From Staphylococcus sp. Marseille-Q5304 (GTDB lineage Bacteria > Bacillota > Bacilli > Staphylococcales > Staphylococcaceae), in assembly GCF_943737015.1 (NCBI RefSeq), contig NZ_CALSFP010000001.1, positions 1,178,001 to 1,242,000 on the forward strand: 64,000 bases of DNA. The letters run 5' to 3'. A model generated the notes under the pieces. It was not told the origin of the DNA, searched no databases, and saw only the letters and a list, made by a program, of their open reading frames with translations. The position numbers were made by a program, and so were the translations under genes. Of the stretch, positions 38,332 to 48,581 are shown piece by piece. Every line of letters starts with the position of its first letter. The first letter of the stretch is position 1.

Positions 38332-40005
38332 TTAAATTTCAGAAATAACTGGAATAATCATTGGTCGACGTTTTGTGTTTTCAAATAGTAATTTACTAAT
38401 TTGATCACGCATATTTTGTTTTATTTCTGACCATTCAATTCTTTTCTCTTGCAGTCCTTCTTCAACAATTTCTCGTACTTTTTCTTCAGCTTCGTTTAAC
38501 AACTCTTCGCTTTCACGAACATATACGAAACCTCTTGATTGAATTTCAGGGCCTGCACAAATGCGTCTGTTTTTCGGATCTAACGTTACAACAGCGATAA
38601 ATATACCATCTTCTGCTAATAAATGACGGTCTCTTAATACGATGTTGCCTACGTCTCCAACGCCGATACCATCAATGAGTACGTTACCTGAATTAACCTT
38701 TTCGTTTAAAATCATTTCCTCGCCGTTATAATTAACTACATCGCCTTTTTCAACTAAGAATATTTTCTCAGGTGAAACGCCAGCTTCATTTGCGAGTTTC
38801 GCATGAGCGATTTGCATCTTGAACTCACCATTAACTGGAATGAAATATTCAGGTTTCATCATATTAATCATCATTTTTAATTCTTCCATGCATCCATGAC
38901 TAGATGCGTGGATTTTCTTATTATTTGGAATGATTTCAGCGCCAGCACGCACTAATTCATTTAGTGTATTACCAACGATTACTTCCATATTTGCTGAAGC
39001 TGTAATCGCTAAAAATACTGAATCTCCTGGTTCAATGTTCATAATTTTATGTTTTTGTTGAGCCATTTGATTTAATGCTTCAACCGGTTCACCTTGCATA
39101 CCCGTTGCAATGATAATCACTTCATTTTTAGGATAATTTTCAACCTCATTAATTGGAATTAATAAATCTTTAGGTATATCAAAGTATCCCATTTTACGAG
39201 CAATGTTAAACGAACTTTCTAATGAACGACCAAGGAATGATACCTTTCTATTCAATTTGCTCGCTAAATTTAACACTTGTTGGATGCGTATAAAGTTTGA
39301 TGCGTAGCAAGATACTATTAATCTTCCCTTAACTTTTGTAAATGCATCATGCATATGTGACTCGATAACATTTTCAGGTGTGATATAGCCAGGTTTCTCT
39401 GCCTCTGTAGAATCACTGATTAATGCAAATACACCATCTTCACCAATTTCAGTCATTTTCTTCAAATCCGGTGCATAATGCTCATGTAAACTTTGATCAA
39501 ATTTGAATTCACCAGTATAAACAATGGCACCATATGAAGTATGAATACAAACACCTAAACTGTCAGGGATACTATGTGTCGTATTAAAGAATGTCACATT
39601 TACACCTTTAAAACGCATAATTGACTCATTATTAACTGTATAATATCTAATCTTTTTGTTGATATTACGTGCCTTCATATTCTCTTTGATTAAGCCAATC
39701 GTTAGCTTTGAACCATATACAGGTGCATCTACCTGTTCTAACACGTAAGAAACCGCACCAATTGCATGTTCGTGCCCATGTGTTAGGAAAATTCCTTTTA
39801 ATTTTTCTTTATTATCGATGACATACTGAATGTCAGGTATTACGATGTCTACACCTAGCATTTCGTCTTCGGGAAACATCAAACCTGCATCTAACATAAA
39901 CATTTCATCGTCTACTTCAACGATATACATATTCTTCGCAATTTCTCCTACTCCGCCTAGAGGGATGATGCGAATATTTTTATTCTTTTTCTTTATTAAA
40001 CTCAA
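38332..40005 (-). CDS. rnjB: Ribonuclease J2
   Basis: RNase J2 is the partner of RNase J1 in the 5'-3' exonuclease/endonuclease complex that degrades and matures RNA. The 557-residue beta-lactamase/beta-CASP protein shows the degenerate metal motif HGHEHAIGA (76-84) where J1 has HGHEDHIGG. This identifies J2 and implies weak or no own activity. [19 protein letters not shown] and [12 protein letters not shown] are further family motifs, and a C-terminal domain follows. The ATG has AGGAGG upstream. It lies between ftsK and pnp; pnp encodes PNPase, another degradosome component. Confidence 0.95.
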   Translation of the reverse strand: MSLIKKKNKNIRIIPLGGVGEIAKNMYIVEVDDEMFMLDAGLMFPEDEMLGVDIVIPDIQYVIDNKEKLKGIFLTHGHEHAIGAVSYVLEQVDAPVYGSKLTIGLIKENMKARNINKKIRYYTVNNESIMRFKGVNVTFFNTTHSIPDSLGVCIHTSYGAIVYTGEFKFDQSLHEHYAPDLKKMTEIGEDGVFALISDSTEAEKPGYITPENVIESHMHDAFTKVKGRLIVSCYASNFIRIQQVLNLASKLNRKVSFLGRSLESSFNIARKMGYFDIPKDLLIPINEVENYPKNEVIIIATGMQGEPVEALNQMAQQKHKIMNIEPGDSVFLAITASANMEVIVGNTLNELVRAGAEIIPNNKKIHASSHGCMEELKMMINMMKPEYFIPVNGEFKMQIAHAKLANEAGVSPEKIFLVEKGDVVNYNGEEMILNEKVNSGNVLIDGIGVGDVGNIVLRDRHLLAEDGIFIAVVTLDPKNRRICAGPEIQSRGFVYVRESEELLNEAEEKVREIVEEGLQEKRIEWSEIKQNMRDQISKLLFENTKRRPMIIPVISEI

Positions 40006-40180
40006 AATGTTACCTCCTATGTAAAATCCCCGTCCGTAATAAACTCATATTTCATTATAAGTTAAAATATGCCTTATGTACACTATTAAAGTAATAGCTA
40101 TCAACTTCGTAAAATTATTAATATGGCCCTTATTTTTCAAAAGATTGCCAGGGCTTTTTTTATACCGCATTAATAAAATG

Positions 40181-40221
40181 AGCTATTCGCAATGTTTAGT
40201 ATTTAAACACTGCGAATAGCT
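40181..40221 (-). terminator. Terminator of pnp
   Basis: An 18-bp stem with one mismatch: AGCTATTCGCAATGTTTA (40181-40198) pairs with TAAACACTGCGAATAGCT (40204-40221) around a 5-nt loop, 35 nt after the pnp stop. The T content after it on the minus strand is moderate (CATTTTATTAATG). Confidence 0.8.
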
Positions 40222-40256
40222 TAAAAATAATTATTAAATTTACTTATATAAAGACA

Positions 40257-42356
40257 TTAATCATTTAAAAGCACTTTATGAGATGCGTTCACGCGACCTT
40301 GTTTATCGATTTCAGTCACTTTCACTTTAAATGTGTCGCCTACTTTTAATACATCTTCTACTTTATCAATGCGCTCTTTAGCAATTTGTGAAATGTGTAC
40401 TAAAGCATCTTTACCTGGGAATAATTCGACAAAAGCACCATATTTTTCGATACGTTTGACTTTCCCATCGTACACTTGACCTACTTCCGCTTCACGCGTG
40501 ATATCTTCGATAATCTTACGCGCAGCTTCTATTGCTTCTTTATCTACAGCACCGATAATAGTCGTACCATCTTGTTCAATGTCTAATTTAACGCCAGTTT
40601 CATCGATGATTTCATTAATTTTCTTACCACCAGGTCCAATAACGTCACGAATTTTATCCGGTTTAATTGTCATCTTTTCTACTTTAGGTGCATACATACT
40701 TAGTTCAGTACGTGGTGTATCTATCGTTTGCATCATATGATTTAAAATCGTCATACGGCCTTCACGTGCTTGATCTAAGGCTTCTTGAATAATCTCTTTC
40801 GTTAAGCCATCAATTTTAATATCCATTTGAATCGCTGTGATACCTTTAGAAGTACCTGCAACTTTAAAGTCCATATCTCCTAAAGCATCTTCCATACCTT
40901 GAATATCTGTTAATATTGTATAACTATCATCACGTGTCACGAGACCCATCGCAATACCAGCTACAGGTGCTTTAATAGGAACACCAGCGTCCATTAATGC
41001 TAAAGTAGATCCACAAATTGATGCTTGTGATGAGGAACCGTTTGATTCTAATACTTCACTTACAACTCTCACAGTATAAGGGAATTCAGTAACATCAGGT
41101 ATAATATGTCGTAGTGCACGTTCACCTAATGCACCGTGTCCAATTTCTCTACGACCTGGTGAACGAACAGGACCTGTTTCACCAACTGAGTAATTTGGGA
41201 AGTTGTAATGGTGCATGAAACGTTTTTGTTCTTCTTCACCAAGTCCATCTAAGATTTGATATTCACTCATTGAACCTAAAGTTACAACAGATAACGCTTG
41301 AGTTTGTCCTCTTGTAAACAATCCTGAACCGTGCGCTCTTGGTAATAAGCCTACTTCAGTATCTAGTGGTCTAATTTCATCTGTTTTACGTCCATCTGGT
41401 CTGATTTTTTCTTCAGCAATTAATCTTCTTACTTCTTCTTTAACAAGGTCATTTAATATGCTATGCACTTCTTCGATTAAAGATTCATTCTCTTCGTCTT
41501 CTTCATCTACGAATTCGGCAACGACTTTATCTTTAAGGTTATCGATATTGTCATCGCGTTGTTGTTTATCAAATGTAAGCACCGCTTCTTTTAATCCATA
41601 AGATTCAGTAAGTGATTGTACTTTTTCAAACAACGTTTCATCTTGTTCTTCTGGAATGAATTCTTTCTTCTCTGGTTGAAGATTATCAATGATTTCTTCT
41701 TGGAATGCCACTAAGCGTTGAATTTCACTATGTCCAAAGAAGATTGCATCTAACATTTCTTCTTCTGTAATTTCACTTGCGCCAGCCTCTACCATGTTGA
41801 CAGCATCTTTATGACCCGCAACTTCTAAATCTAGTAATGAAACTTCTTTTTGTTCAACAGTTGGATTAATGATATATTCACCATCAATATATCCAACATT
41901 TACACCAGCGATTGGGCCTTGGAATGGAATGTCTGAAACACTTAATGCCATAGATGAGCCAATCATTGCTGCCATTTCTGGTGAACAATCTGGATCTGCA
42001 CTTAATACAGTATTCATTATTTGAACATCATAACGATAGCCATTTGGGAATAACGGTCTTATCGGTCTGTCAATGAGACGAGCAGTTAAGGTCGCTTCAT
42101 CACTTGGGCGTCCCTCACGCTTTTTAAAACCACCTGGTATTTTACCTGCAGCGTACATTTTTTCTTCGTAGTTTACCATTAATGGGAAGAAATCACCTTC
42201 ACGTGGTTCCTTAGAAGCAACTGCCGTAGATAATACGACTGTATCACCATATCGAACGAGAACTGCACCATTTGCTTGTTTAGCTAATTGACCAGTTTCG
42301 ATTGTTAATGATCTATTCGCCCATTCGGTTTTGAATACTTTTTTCTCTTGAGACAT
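40257..42356 (-). CDS. pnp: Polynucleotide phosphorylase (PNPase)
   Basis: PNPase is a trimeric 3'-5' phosphorolytic exoribonuclease and degradosome component. The 699-residue protein has two RNase PH-like domains ([19 protein letters not shown] in the first; [18 protein letters not shown] and [21 protein letters not shown] in the second), an alpha-helical linker, a KH domain ([19 protein letters not shown]) and a C-terminal S1 domain ([31 protein letters not shown]). Length is normal. It is monocistronic here, separated from rpsO by about 350 nt that contain candidate regulatory structures. Confidence 0.97.
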   Translation of the reverse strand: MSQEKKVFKTEWANRSLTIETGQLAKQANGAVLVRYGDTVVLSTAVASKEPREGDFFPLMVNYEEKMYAAGKIPGGFKKREGRPSDEATLTARLIDRPIRPLFPNGYRYDVQIMNTVLSADPDCSPEMAAMIGSSMALSVSDIPFQGPIAGVNVGYIDGEYIINPTVEQKEVSLLDLEVAGHKDAVNMVEAGASEITEEEMLDAIFFGHSEIQRLVAFQEEIIDNLQPEKKEFIPEEQDETLFEKVQSLTESYGLKEAVLTFDKQQRDDNIDNLKDKVVAEFVDEEDEENESLIEEVHSILNDLVKEEVRRLIAEEKIRPDGRKTDEIRPLDTEVGLLPRAHGSGLFTRGQTQALSVVTLGSMSEYQILDGLGEEEQKRFMHHYNFPNYSVGETGPVRSPGRREIGHGALGERALRHIIPDVTEFPYTVRVVSEVLESNGSSSQASICGSTLALMDAGVPIKAPVAGIAMGLVTRDDSYTILTDIQGMEDALGDMDFKVAGTSKGITAIQMDIKIDGLTKEIIQEALDQAREGRMTILNHMMQTIDTPRTELSMYAPKVEKMTIKPDKIRDVIGPGGKKINEIIDETGVKLDIEQDGTTIIGAVDKEAIEAARKIIEDITREAEVGQVYDGKVKRIEKYGAFVELFPGKDALVHISQIAKERIDKVEDVLKVGDTFKVKVTEIDKQGRVNASHKVLLND

Positions 42357-42654
42357 TGCGAATCTCCTCTCATATATCTAATACATCTATCATATCATTT
42401 ATTACTTTATTTTTATAATGGAACTTATTATTTTTGGTCACAATTTGATTATATTAAAATGTAGAGTGCATAACTGTATAACTCGTGAATAAATGTAGGT
42501 TTTCTCTACATTTCGAATTCAAATTTAAACGTATTTTGAATATTGATACAACTAACTCTTCAATACATTTTTCAGTTCATTATGTATATTATAACTAACA
42601 ACTTTTTATCGTAGTTTCAATTTAATATTTTCAAAAGGCTCATAATATAGAATT
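42357..42654. promoter_or_regulatory. pnp upstream region with nested alternative hairpins
   Basis: Two -10-like elements are seen on the minus strand: CATTAT with TTGTGA 17 nt upstream (42415-42443), and a perfect TATAAT at 42448-42453 without a good -35. Upstream, AAATGTAGAG (42504-42513) can pair either with CTACATTT at 42491-42498 or with CTCTACATTT at 42456-42465, but not with both. Depending on the true start site, these are RNA structures or DNA inverted repeats. Nothing else is evident in the gap. Confidence 0.5.
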
Positions 42655-42684
42655 AGCCTGAGACACACGTTGATGCCTCAGGCT
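42655..42684 (-). terminator. Terminator of rpsO
   Basis: An 8-bp stem AGCCTGAG / CTCAGGCT with a 14-nt loop, 21 nt after the rpsO stop. The following T run is poor, so efficiency is uncertain. Confidence 0.7.
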
Positions 42685-42705
42685 TAATTAAATATCCGTG
42701 TAGAA

Positions 42706-42975
42706 TTAACGACGGATGCCTAATGATTTAATTAATTCACGGTAACGTTGAATGTCTTTCTTACGTAGGTAGTTAAGTAAATGTCTACGACGACCTACCA
42801 TTTTTAATAATCCACGACGTGAATGATGGTCTTTTTTGTGAATACGTAAATGATCGTTTAATGCACTGATTTCCGCAGTTAAAACAGCTACTTGAACCTC
42901 TGGAGACCCAGTGTCTGCTTCGTGTGTACGGTATTCTTTGATTAATTCATTTTTACGTTCTTGTGAAATTGCCAT
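42706..42975 (-). CDS. rpsO: 30S ribosomal protein S15
   Basis: The 89-residue S15 binds 16S rRNA in the platform and nucleates assembly with S6 and S18. [29 protein letters not shown] and the [28 protein letters not shown] segment are diagnostic. The ATG at 42975 follows AGGAGG with 9-nt spacing; a TTG two codons earlier is in the spacer. A promoter overlaps the ribF coding end and gives a leader of about 100 nt, long enough for S15 autoregulation, which is common but structurally variable. Confidence 0.97.
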   Translation of the reverse strand: MAISQERKNELIKEYRTHEADTGSPEVQVAVLTAEISALNDHLRIHKKDHHSRRGLLKMVGRRRHLLNYLRKKDIQRYRELIKSLGIRR

Positions 42976-43079
42976 AATCAATTTCCTCCTTAATTAGTTT
43001 TTACGTGCCTCAATCTGAGCAAAACGTCGGAGTCTCGAAATGCCAAGATAAAGGTCCTATATGTCATTTAAATACTGAC

Positions 43080-44051
43080 TTAAATATTATATGATAAATC
43101 ATCACCAAAATCAACCGCTAATAAATACTTTGCACGCTCTTTATCTTTATTCATTTGTTCAACAAGTGGATCAATACCATCAAATTTTATTTCTGGTCTT
43201 AAAAAATGGTGCCAGTAAACAATAACTCGTTCACCGTAAATGTTTTCATCGAAATCAAACAGGTTAACCTCGATAACGATTTGTGCTTTGGCTGGATCAT
43301 GGAATGTTGGCTTAACCCCTACATTTGCTACGCCACGATACAATTTAGATTCGGGACCAATTTCCATCGTTACAGCGTATACGCCCTTTTTCGGTAACAC
43401 GTAATCATCACTTGGTTCTACGTTAGCAGTAGGAAATCCAATAGTACGACCGCGTTTTTCTCCTTGAACTACTGTACCTTTAATTCGATATCTATAGCCT
43501 AGAGAGTCATTCGCGTCTTGTAATTCCCCTTCCTTAAGCGCCTTACGTATATCCGTAGTTGAAATTTTTTCAGATTCTCTTTCTTGTTTATAAACAGTCG
43601 TAGTATTAAAGTGTTCAACTTGATCGAGAATCATCATATTGCCTTTTCCATACTTTCCAAAGGTAAAATCAAAGCCAGCAACACATTCTTTAACATGGTT
43701 GTTGATGATATAATTTTCAATAAAATCTTCCACACTGACTGATGCAAATTTGGAAGAAAAATTAATAATTAAACAATAATCTATACCATACGACTCCATA
43801 ATTTCTACTTTATCTTGTATCGGCGTTAAATAATCAGTACGTTTACGCTCAGGGTTCAACACTACAGAAGGGTGAGGATCAAAAGTCATGACAGCTTTCT
43901 TTAAACCAGTTTCTTCTGCTCTTTGGTTTAAAGTTTCAAAAACTTTGGCGTGGCCTCGATGCATGCCATCAAAAAAGCCAAACGCCATCGCCACATCTTC
44001 TTTAATATATTGATCTTCCTGTATTGGATGTGTGATTTCAATCACTTTCAT
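43080..44051 (-). CDS. ribF: Bifunctional riboflavin kinase/FAD synthetase
   Basis: RibF phosphorylates riboflavin to FMN and adenylates it to FAD. The 323-residue protein has an N-terminal adenylyltransferase domain with GFFDGMHRGH (25-34, the HxGH-type motif) and FDPHPSVVLNP, and a C-terminal kinase domain with GEKRGRTIGFPTANV and KPTFHD. AAGGAG lies 8 nt before the ATG at 44051; the frame is open further upstream to 44120 but would overlap truB. It follows truB by 13 nt, in the rbfA-truB-ribF unit. Confidence 0.96.
   Translation of the reverse strand: MKVIEITHPIQEDQYIKEDVAMAFGFFDGMHRGHAKVFETLNQRAEETGLKKAVMTFDPHPSVVLNPERKRTDYLTPIQDKVEIMESYGIDYCLIINFSSKFASVSVEDFIENYIINNHVKECVAGFDFTFGKYGKGNMMILDQVEHFNTTTVYKQERESEKISTTDIRKALKEGELQDANDSLGYRYRIKGTVVQGEKRGRTIGFPTANVEPSDDYVLPKKGVYAVTMEIGPESKLYRGVANVGVKPTFHDPAKAQIVIEVNLFDFDENIYGERVIVYWHHFLRPEIKFDGIDPLVEQMNKDKERAKYLLAVDFGDDLSYNI
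43086..43114 (-). promoter_or_regulatory. Promoter of rpsO inside the 3' end of ribF
   Basis: On the minus strand, TTGATT, a 17-nt spacer and TATAAT lie within the last codons of ribF. The start point should fall near 43079, close to the ribF stop, leaving a leader of about 100 nt before rpsO. Confidence 0.78.
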
Positions 44052-44064
44052 GCTACATTCTCCT

Positions 44065-44982
44065 TTAATTAAATACCTTTTTCGGTTTGATTTCATTGTT
44101 TTTTTCAGGATGGGGTTCATATATCGCGTATACTTGTTTAGTTTGTTGATCCACCATGACTACATCAGTAGTAATATTGATATCAAAATCGGTTTTATTA
44201 AATTTCTGACCATGTTGGATTTTAAATTTCATTGTTTCATTATCAACGAAAATATGCGTTAACCCTTTCAAACCATATTCTATAGGAAAAAGCTTCTGAT
44301 GTAATGAACCTTGCTCATGTAATCGACCTACATCTTCCAATGTTAAACTTTCATCGATTTGAAATCCCCCACTTGAAGTTCGTGTGAGCTGAGACATATG
44401 TGCAGGTAATGTTAGTGCTCGACCAATATCTGTTGCTAAAGTTCTAATATATGTACCCTTTCCACATTCTACAATGATGTCGAAATGACATAAGTTATCT
44501 TCGAAACGAAGATCAGAAGTACGTTCAATTTGATAAATGTCCACTTCTCGTTCTGGACGCTCTACTGTCTCATTATTACGAGCGTATTCGTATAGTTTTT
44601 TGCCGTTTACTTTTACTGCAGAATAATACGGAGGAATTTGCTTAATCGTCCCTTTGAATTGCTTAAGTATTTGATCTACTTGGGAGGCGGTTAAATGGTT
44701 AGAGGTAACAGATTGACGTTCCAACACTTCACCTGTTTGATCTTCTGTCGTCGTACTTAACCCTAACGTCACTGTGGCACGATAGGTTTTACCCATCTCC
44801 ATAATGTAGTCACTGACCTTGGTTGCTTTCCCTATACATATCGGTAGGACGCCTGCCACTTCGGGATCTAAAGTACCTGTGTGGCCTATCTTTTTTAATT
44901 TTAAAATCTTGCGTAATTTAAACACAATATCATGACTTGTAAAGCCTCTGTCTTTATATACTGGTAAAATGCCATTGTACAT
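44065..44982 (-). CDS. truB: tRNA pseudouridine(55) synthase TruB
   Basis: TruB makes pseudouridine 55 in the T loop of all elongator tRNAs. The 305-residue protein has the catalytic motif GHTGTLDP (33-40, Asp39 the nucleophile), the thumb loop, [17 protein letters not shown], the [11 protein letters not shown] segment, and a C-terminal PUA-like domain. The ATG at 44982 is chosen because AGGTGG is 10 nt upstream and the start [10 protein letters not shown] is the staphylococcal one. An earlier ATG at 45003 contains that site. It lies downstream of rbfA across a hairpin and upstream of ribF. Confidence 0.96.
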   Translation of the reverse strand: MYNGILPVYKDRGFTSHDIVFKLRKILKLKKIGHTGTLDPEVAGVLPICIGKATKVSDYIMEMGKTYRATVTLGLSTTTEDQTGEVLERQSVTSNHLTASQVDQILKQFKGTIKQIPPYYSAVKVNGKKLYEYARNNETVERPEREVDIYQIERTSDLRFEDNLCHFDIIVECGKGTYIRTLATDIGRALTLPAHMSQLTRTSSGGFQIDESLTLEDVGRLHEQGSLHQKLFPIEYGLKGLTHIFVDNETMKFKIQHGQKFNKTDFDINITTDVVMVDQQTKQVYAIYEPHPEKNNEIKPKKVFN

Positions 44983-45057
44983 TGCTATGATGCCACCTAT
45001 CATTTTTGTTATTTAATTAATATCTTATCATGATGACGAATGATATGACATAACGAA

Positions 45058-45098
45058 AAAGCCGAAACATAAAATCTCATCGTTTATGTTCCAGCTTT
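45058..45098 (-). terminator. Hairpin between rbfA and truB (possible partial terminator)
   Basis: AAAGC-G-AACATAAA pairs with TTTATGTT-C-GCTTT with two mismatches, then TTTTTCG on the minus strand. It lies 8 nt after the rbfA stop. If efficient it would limit truB-ribF expression from the rbfA promoter. Confidence 0.75.
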
Positions 45099-45105
45099 TA
45101 ATAAA

Positions 45106-45453
45106 TTATTGATCTTTTTTGTGTAAATCTTGGATAAGTTTTTCAATTTTATTACCGTAATCGATGGACTCATCATATTCAAAGTATAATTCCGGTACTA
45201 CACGTAATCTCATACGTGAACCTAATTCTGATTTTATATAACCAGTTGCTTTTTCTAATCCTTTAAACGTATCATCAACTTGTTTCTCGTCTCCAAGGAC
45301 TGTTAAATATACAGTTGCCATAGACAAATCATTCGTTACTTTAACATCAGTAATTGTGAGAAATCCAATACGTGGATCTTTAACTTTGTTATTTGCAATA
45401 TCCATGATTTCTTGTTTCATTTGTTCTCCAACACGTTCTGCTCTCATATTCAT
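45106..45453 (-). CDS. rbfA: Ribosome-binding factor A
   Basis: RbfA is a KH-fold late-stage maturation factor of the 30S subunit needed for 16S 5'-end processing and cold adaptation. The 115-residue protein has the family pattern [41 protein letters not shown], then VYLTVLGDE and [30 protein letters not shown] lies 7 nt before the ATG. It has its own consensus promoter and does not depend on infB transcription, although it normally follows infB. Confidence 0.96.
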   Translation of the reverse strand: MNMRAERVGEQMKQEIMDIANNKVKDPRIGFLTITDVKVTNDLSMATVYLTVLGDEKQVDDTFKGLEKATGYIKSELGSRMRLRVVPELYFEYDESIDYGNKIEKLIQDLHKKDQ

Positions 45454-45514
45454 TGTTATTCACCTCTTCCTTTTTCGTATCTCTTTCAAATTTCTTCTTA
45501 TACACACCATACGA

Positions 45515-45544
45515 ATTATAAGACATTGTATTTAAAGACGTCAA
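45515..45544 (-). promoter_or_regulatory. Promoter of rbfA-truB-ribF
   Basis: On the minus strand, TTGACG, an 18-nt spacer and TATAAT, about 60 nt upstream of the rbfA ATG. Confidence 0.8.
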
Positions 45545-45791
45545 CGATAATAGTTTTATATACATGCTATATGCGTTGTTTGAAACATTAATACAAAATA
45601 TTTTCAATTTCAACACTTAGGCATTATTTTATTTCTTAAGTGTTTTGATACAATTCGAAAATGAAATAAATACAAATAAAATATACCGTCCAATTCCTAA
45701 CTGTCGTATTATAGTTCTTAATTGTATTGATTCATACATTTTTTGTAACAATATTTGATTGAACGTAGCATTAATTTCATTTTTGAAAAAC
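45545..45791. other. AT-rich stretch between the infB terminator and the rbfA promoter
   Basis: Part of the 408-nt infB-rbfA gap. Apart from the rbfA promoter to the left and the infB terminator to the right I see no gene, repeat or obvious structure. Confidence 0.5.
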
Positions 45792-45834
45792 GAAAACCAT
45801 GATTTTCAGCTAGATTGTGAAAATCATGGTTTTC
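45792..45834 (-). terminator. Terminator of the nusA-infB operon
   Basis: A perfect 17-bp stem GAAAACCATGATTTTCA / TGAAAATCATGGTTTTC with a 9-nt loop, 27 nt after the infB stop; GTTTTTCAAAAATG follows on the minus strand. Confidence 0.9.
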
Positions 45835-45861
45835 AATGACTATAATTGATAAGCTACTATC

Positions 45862-47961
45862 TTATCTTTTAATTTCAACCATTTCAAATGCTTCAATAAT
45901 GTCGCCTTCTTTAAGGTCATTGTATTTTTCAATTGTAATACCACATTCATAACCTTGAGCAACTTCTTTAGCATCATCTTTGTAACGTTTTAATGTATCA
46001 AGTTCGCCTTCGAATTGTACAATGCCATCGCGGATTACTCGAACACCAGCATTTCTTGTAATCTTACCATCAGTCACGTAACTACCAGCGATTGTACCGA
46101 CTTTAGAAACTTTAAATGTTTGACGTACTTCAGCTTGTCCAATGACTTGTTCTTCATATTCTGGATCAAGCATACCTTTCATTGCCGTTTCAATTTCTTC
46201 GATTACGTTATAGATAACACGGTGTAAGCGCATATCTACACCTTCTTGTTCTGCAGCGCGTTTAGCACCTGCATCTGGACGCACATTAAATCCAATGATA
46301 ATACCATTAGAAGCATTTGCTAATGTAACGTCTGATTCGTTAACTGCACCGACAGCAGTATGAATGATACGTACGTTTACACCTTCAACATCAATCTTCA
46401 TTAATGAAGCGGCTAAAGCTTCTACTGAACCTTGCACGTCACCTTTAATGATAACATTAAGGTCTTTCATTTCACCTTGTTTCATTTGCTCGAATAAGTT
46501 ATCTAGAGAAACATTTTTACTCTCTTGTCTTTGTTGTAAAACGTTTGTTTCACGACGTGCTTCACCGATACGACGTGCTTGTTTTTCATCTTTAAATACT
46601 ACGAAACGGTCACCAGCTTGTGGTACATCATTGATACCAGTAATTTCAACCGGTGTTGATGGGCCTGCTGATTTAATACGCTGACCTAAATCATTAACCA
46701 TTGCACGAATACGGCCATAAGTATTACCGACTACTAGTGAGTCACCAACATTTAATGTACCGTTTTGAACGAGTAATGACGCAGCTGGTCCACGTGATTT
46801 ATCTAATTCTGCTTCTATCACTGTACCAACAGCATGTTTACTTGGATTAGCTTTTAACTCTGAAATTTCAGAAGTTAATACAATCATTTCAAGTAAATCG
46901 TCGATACCTTCACCACTTAATGCAGAAAGCGGAACAAAGATTGTGTCGCCGCCCCAATCTTCTGGGATTAAACCGTGTTCAGTAAGTTCTTGCATCACTC
47001 TGTCAGGGTTTGATGTTGGTTTATCGATTTTGTTTACTGCTACGATTGTAGGCACATCTGCTTCTTTAGCATGGTTAATCGCTTCAATTGTTTGAGGCAT
47101 AACACCGTCATCGGCCGCAACAACTAAGATTGTAATATCTGTGACTTGGGCACCTCTGGCACGCATTGTTGTAAATGCTGCGTGACCTGGTGTATCAAGG
47201 AATGTGATTTTTTTGCCGTCATTTTCAATTTGGTAAGCACCGATATGTTGTGTGATACCACCTGCTTCACCGGCTGTTACTTTTGTATGGCGGATTGAAT
47301 CAAGTAAAGTTGTTTTACCATGGTCAACGTGTCCCATGATAGTAACTACTGCTGGACGTTCTACTGTGTTTTCTTCATCGTCCTCGTCATCGAAATAAAC
47401 TGATAAATCTTGTTCATCGACAACAACTTCTTTTTCCATTTCAACGCCATAGTCATCAACGATGAGTTCTAATGATTCTTCATCAAGAGATTGGTTAATA
47501 TTAGCCATTATGCCTAGCATAAATAATTTTTTAATGATTTCAGATGAATCAACATTTAATTTTTCAGAAAGTTCACCTACTGTGATGCCTTCTTGGTACG
47601 TAATTTTAGATGGCATTTCTTTTGGTTCTTCTGACTCTTGTGGTTTATTACCTTTGTTGTTTTTATTATTCTTTTTGTTGTTCTTCTTATTTTGTTTATT
47701 ATTCTTTTTATTTTGATTACCTTTTTGTTTAGGTTTATTTGAATTTGCTTGTTGTTTATTTTGGTTGTTTTGTTTAGATGGTTGTTCAGATGATTTTTGT
47801 TCATTTGATTTATATTTTTTGTCTAATGCTTTAATTTGATCATCTTCTAAAGCTTGCATATGGTTAGAAACTTCAACGTCCATTTTTTTAAGTTCGTCAA
47901 TAATTTCTTTACTCTTTAAATTTAATTCTTTTGCATATTCGTAAATTCTTTTTTTACTCAT
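45862..47961 (-). CDS. infB: Translation initiation factor IF-2
   Basis: IF-2 places fMet-tRNA on the 30S subunit and drives subunit joining. The 699-residue protein has a short N-terminal IF2_N motif ([24 protein letters not shown]), a strongly Asn/Lys/Gln-rich linker (about 60-115), a second IF2_N-like segment, the G domain with GHVDHGKTT near residue 207, DTPGHAAF and NKID, and domains II-IV. The ATG at 47961 has AAGGAG 7 nt upstream; an earlier in-frame codon at 47985 would overlap ylxQ. It is the last gene of the rimP-nusA operon and is followed by a strong terminator. Confidence 0.97.
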   Translation of the reverse strand: MSKKRIYEYAKELNLKSKEIIDELKKMDVEVSNHMQALEDDQIKALDKKYKSNEQKSSEQPSKQNNQNKQQANSNKPKQKGNQNKKNNKQNKKNNKKNNKNNKGNKPQESEEPKEMPSKITYQEGITVGELSEKLNVDSSEIIKKLFMLGIMANINQSLDEESLELIVDDYGVEMEKEVVVDEQDLSVYFDDEDDEENTVERPAVVTIMGHVDHGKTTLLDSIRHTKVTAGEAGGITQHIGAYQIENDGKKITFLDTPGHAAFTTMRARGAQVTDITILVVAADDGVMPQTIEAINHAKEADVPTIVAVNKIDKPTSNPDRVMQELTEHGLIPEDWGGDTIFVPLSALSGEGIDDLLEMIVLTSEISELKANPSKHAVGTVIEAELDKSRGPAASLLVQNGTLNVGDSLVVGNTYGRIRAMVNDLGQRIKSAGPSTPVEITGINDVPQAGDRFVVFKDEKQARRIGEARRETNVLQQRQESKNVSLDNLFEQMKQGEMKDLNVIIKGDVQGSVEALAASLMKIDVEGVNVRIIHTAVGAVNESDVTLANASNGIIIGFNVRPDAGAKRAAEQEGVDMRLHRVIYNVIEEIETAMKGMLDPEYEEQVIGQAEVRQTFKVSKVGTIAGSYVTDGKITRNAGVRVIRDGIVQFEGELDTLKRYKDDAKEVAQGYECGITIEKYNDLKEGDIIEAFEMVEIKR

Positions 47962-47965
47962 ATAG

Positions 47966-48283
47966 TCACTCCTTACGATATTCATCTATCATTGATATCA
48001 GTTTCTTTGAAAAACCATCATCAGTGATTCCTATATTCACACGTTCTTCCTTGCCTAAAGCTTGGCCTAATTCTATTCTCGTTCCAAAAACACGCAAAGG
48101 TACGCCATAACTTTCACATTTATCTGTAATGGTTTTAGTTGAATTGACAGAAGCATCTGTAGCAATAATGACAAGTTTTAATTTATTCTTCTTTAAGTCA
48201 TTTAATATGACGGATTGACCTGTCTTCACTTTTCTTGCACGCATTGCTAAACCTAAAAAATTTACGATTTGAAATTTGTTCAT
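47966..48283 (-). CDS. ylxQ: L7Ae-family ribosomal protein YlxQ
   Basis: A 105-residue L7Ae/L30e-fold RNA-binding protein, probably a kink-turn binder, always found between ylxR and infB in Firmicutes. [38 protein letters not shown] and [27 protein letters not shown] carry the family signature. It overlaps rnpM by 4 nt and lies 4 nt before infB. Its exact place on the ribosome or another RNA partner is not known. Confidence 0.92.
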   Translation of the reverse strand: MNKFQIVNFLGLAMRARKVKTGQSVILNDLKKNKLKLVIIATDASVNSTKTITDKCESYGVPLRVFGTRIELGQALGKEERVNIGITDDGFSKKLISMIDEYRKE

Positions 48284-48564
48284 TTAGGAATCTCTTCACG
48301 ATATATGAGACGTATAATTTCTTTGTAAACGGGTTCTAGCGTCTCTTGACTCGCTTTAAAATATTTTTCTAACACTTGTTTTTGTTGTGCTTCTTCTACT
48401 AATTTAACATTTTTAGAAACATATGCACCGCGACCTTGTTTTTTACCAGTAGCATCTGCAAAGATCTCGCCTTCTTTGTTGATGACTACGCGTATTAAAT
48501 CTTTTTTAGGATGCATTTCGTTAGAAAGTATACATTTACGCATTGGAATTTTTTTCTTTTTCAT
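48280..48564 (-). CDS. rnpM: RNase P modulator RnpM (YlxR)
   Basis: A 94-residue YlxR-family protein. KKKKIPMRKCILSNEMHPKKDLIRVV contains the family signature (usually RxCxxC; here the second Cys position is Ser, giving RKCILSN) and KKQGRGAYVSKN holds the GRGAYV motif. The Bacillus homologue binds the RNase P RNA and modulates its activity. It lies 17 nt after nusA and overlaps ylxQ by 4 nt, in the standard operon order. Confidence 0.92.
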   Translation of the reverse strand: MKKKKIPMRKCILSNEMHPKKDLIRVVINKEGEIFADATGKKQGRGAYVSKNVKLVEEAQQKQVLEKYFKASQETLEPVYKEIIRLIYREEIPK

Positions 48565-48581
48565 AAAGCAATCACTCCAAA

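Noticed and set aside
40126..40161. Plus-strand terminator-like GCCCT / AGGGC hairpin with a T7 run between rnjB and pnp
   Set aside because: The stem is only 5 bp with a 19-nt loop and there is no plus-strand gene to terminate; it was not listed as a feature.
45389..45616. 75-residue minus-strand frame upstream of rbfA
   Set aside because: It overlaps the rbfA start in another frame, runs through the rbfA promoter and has no family resemblance.
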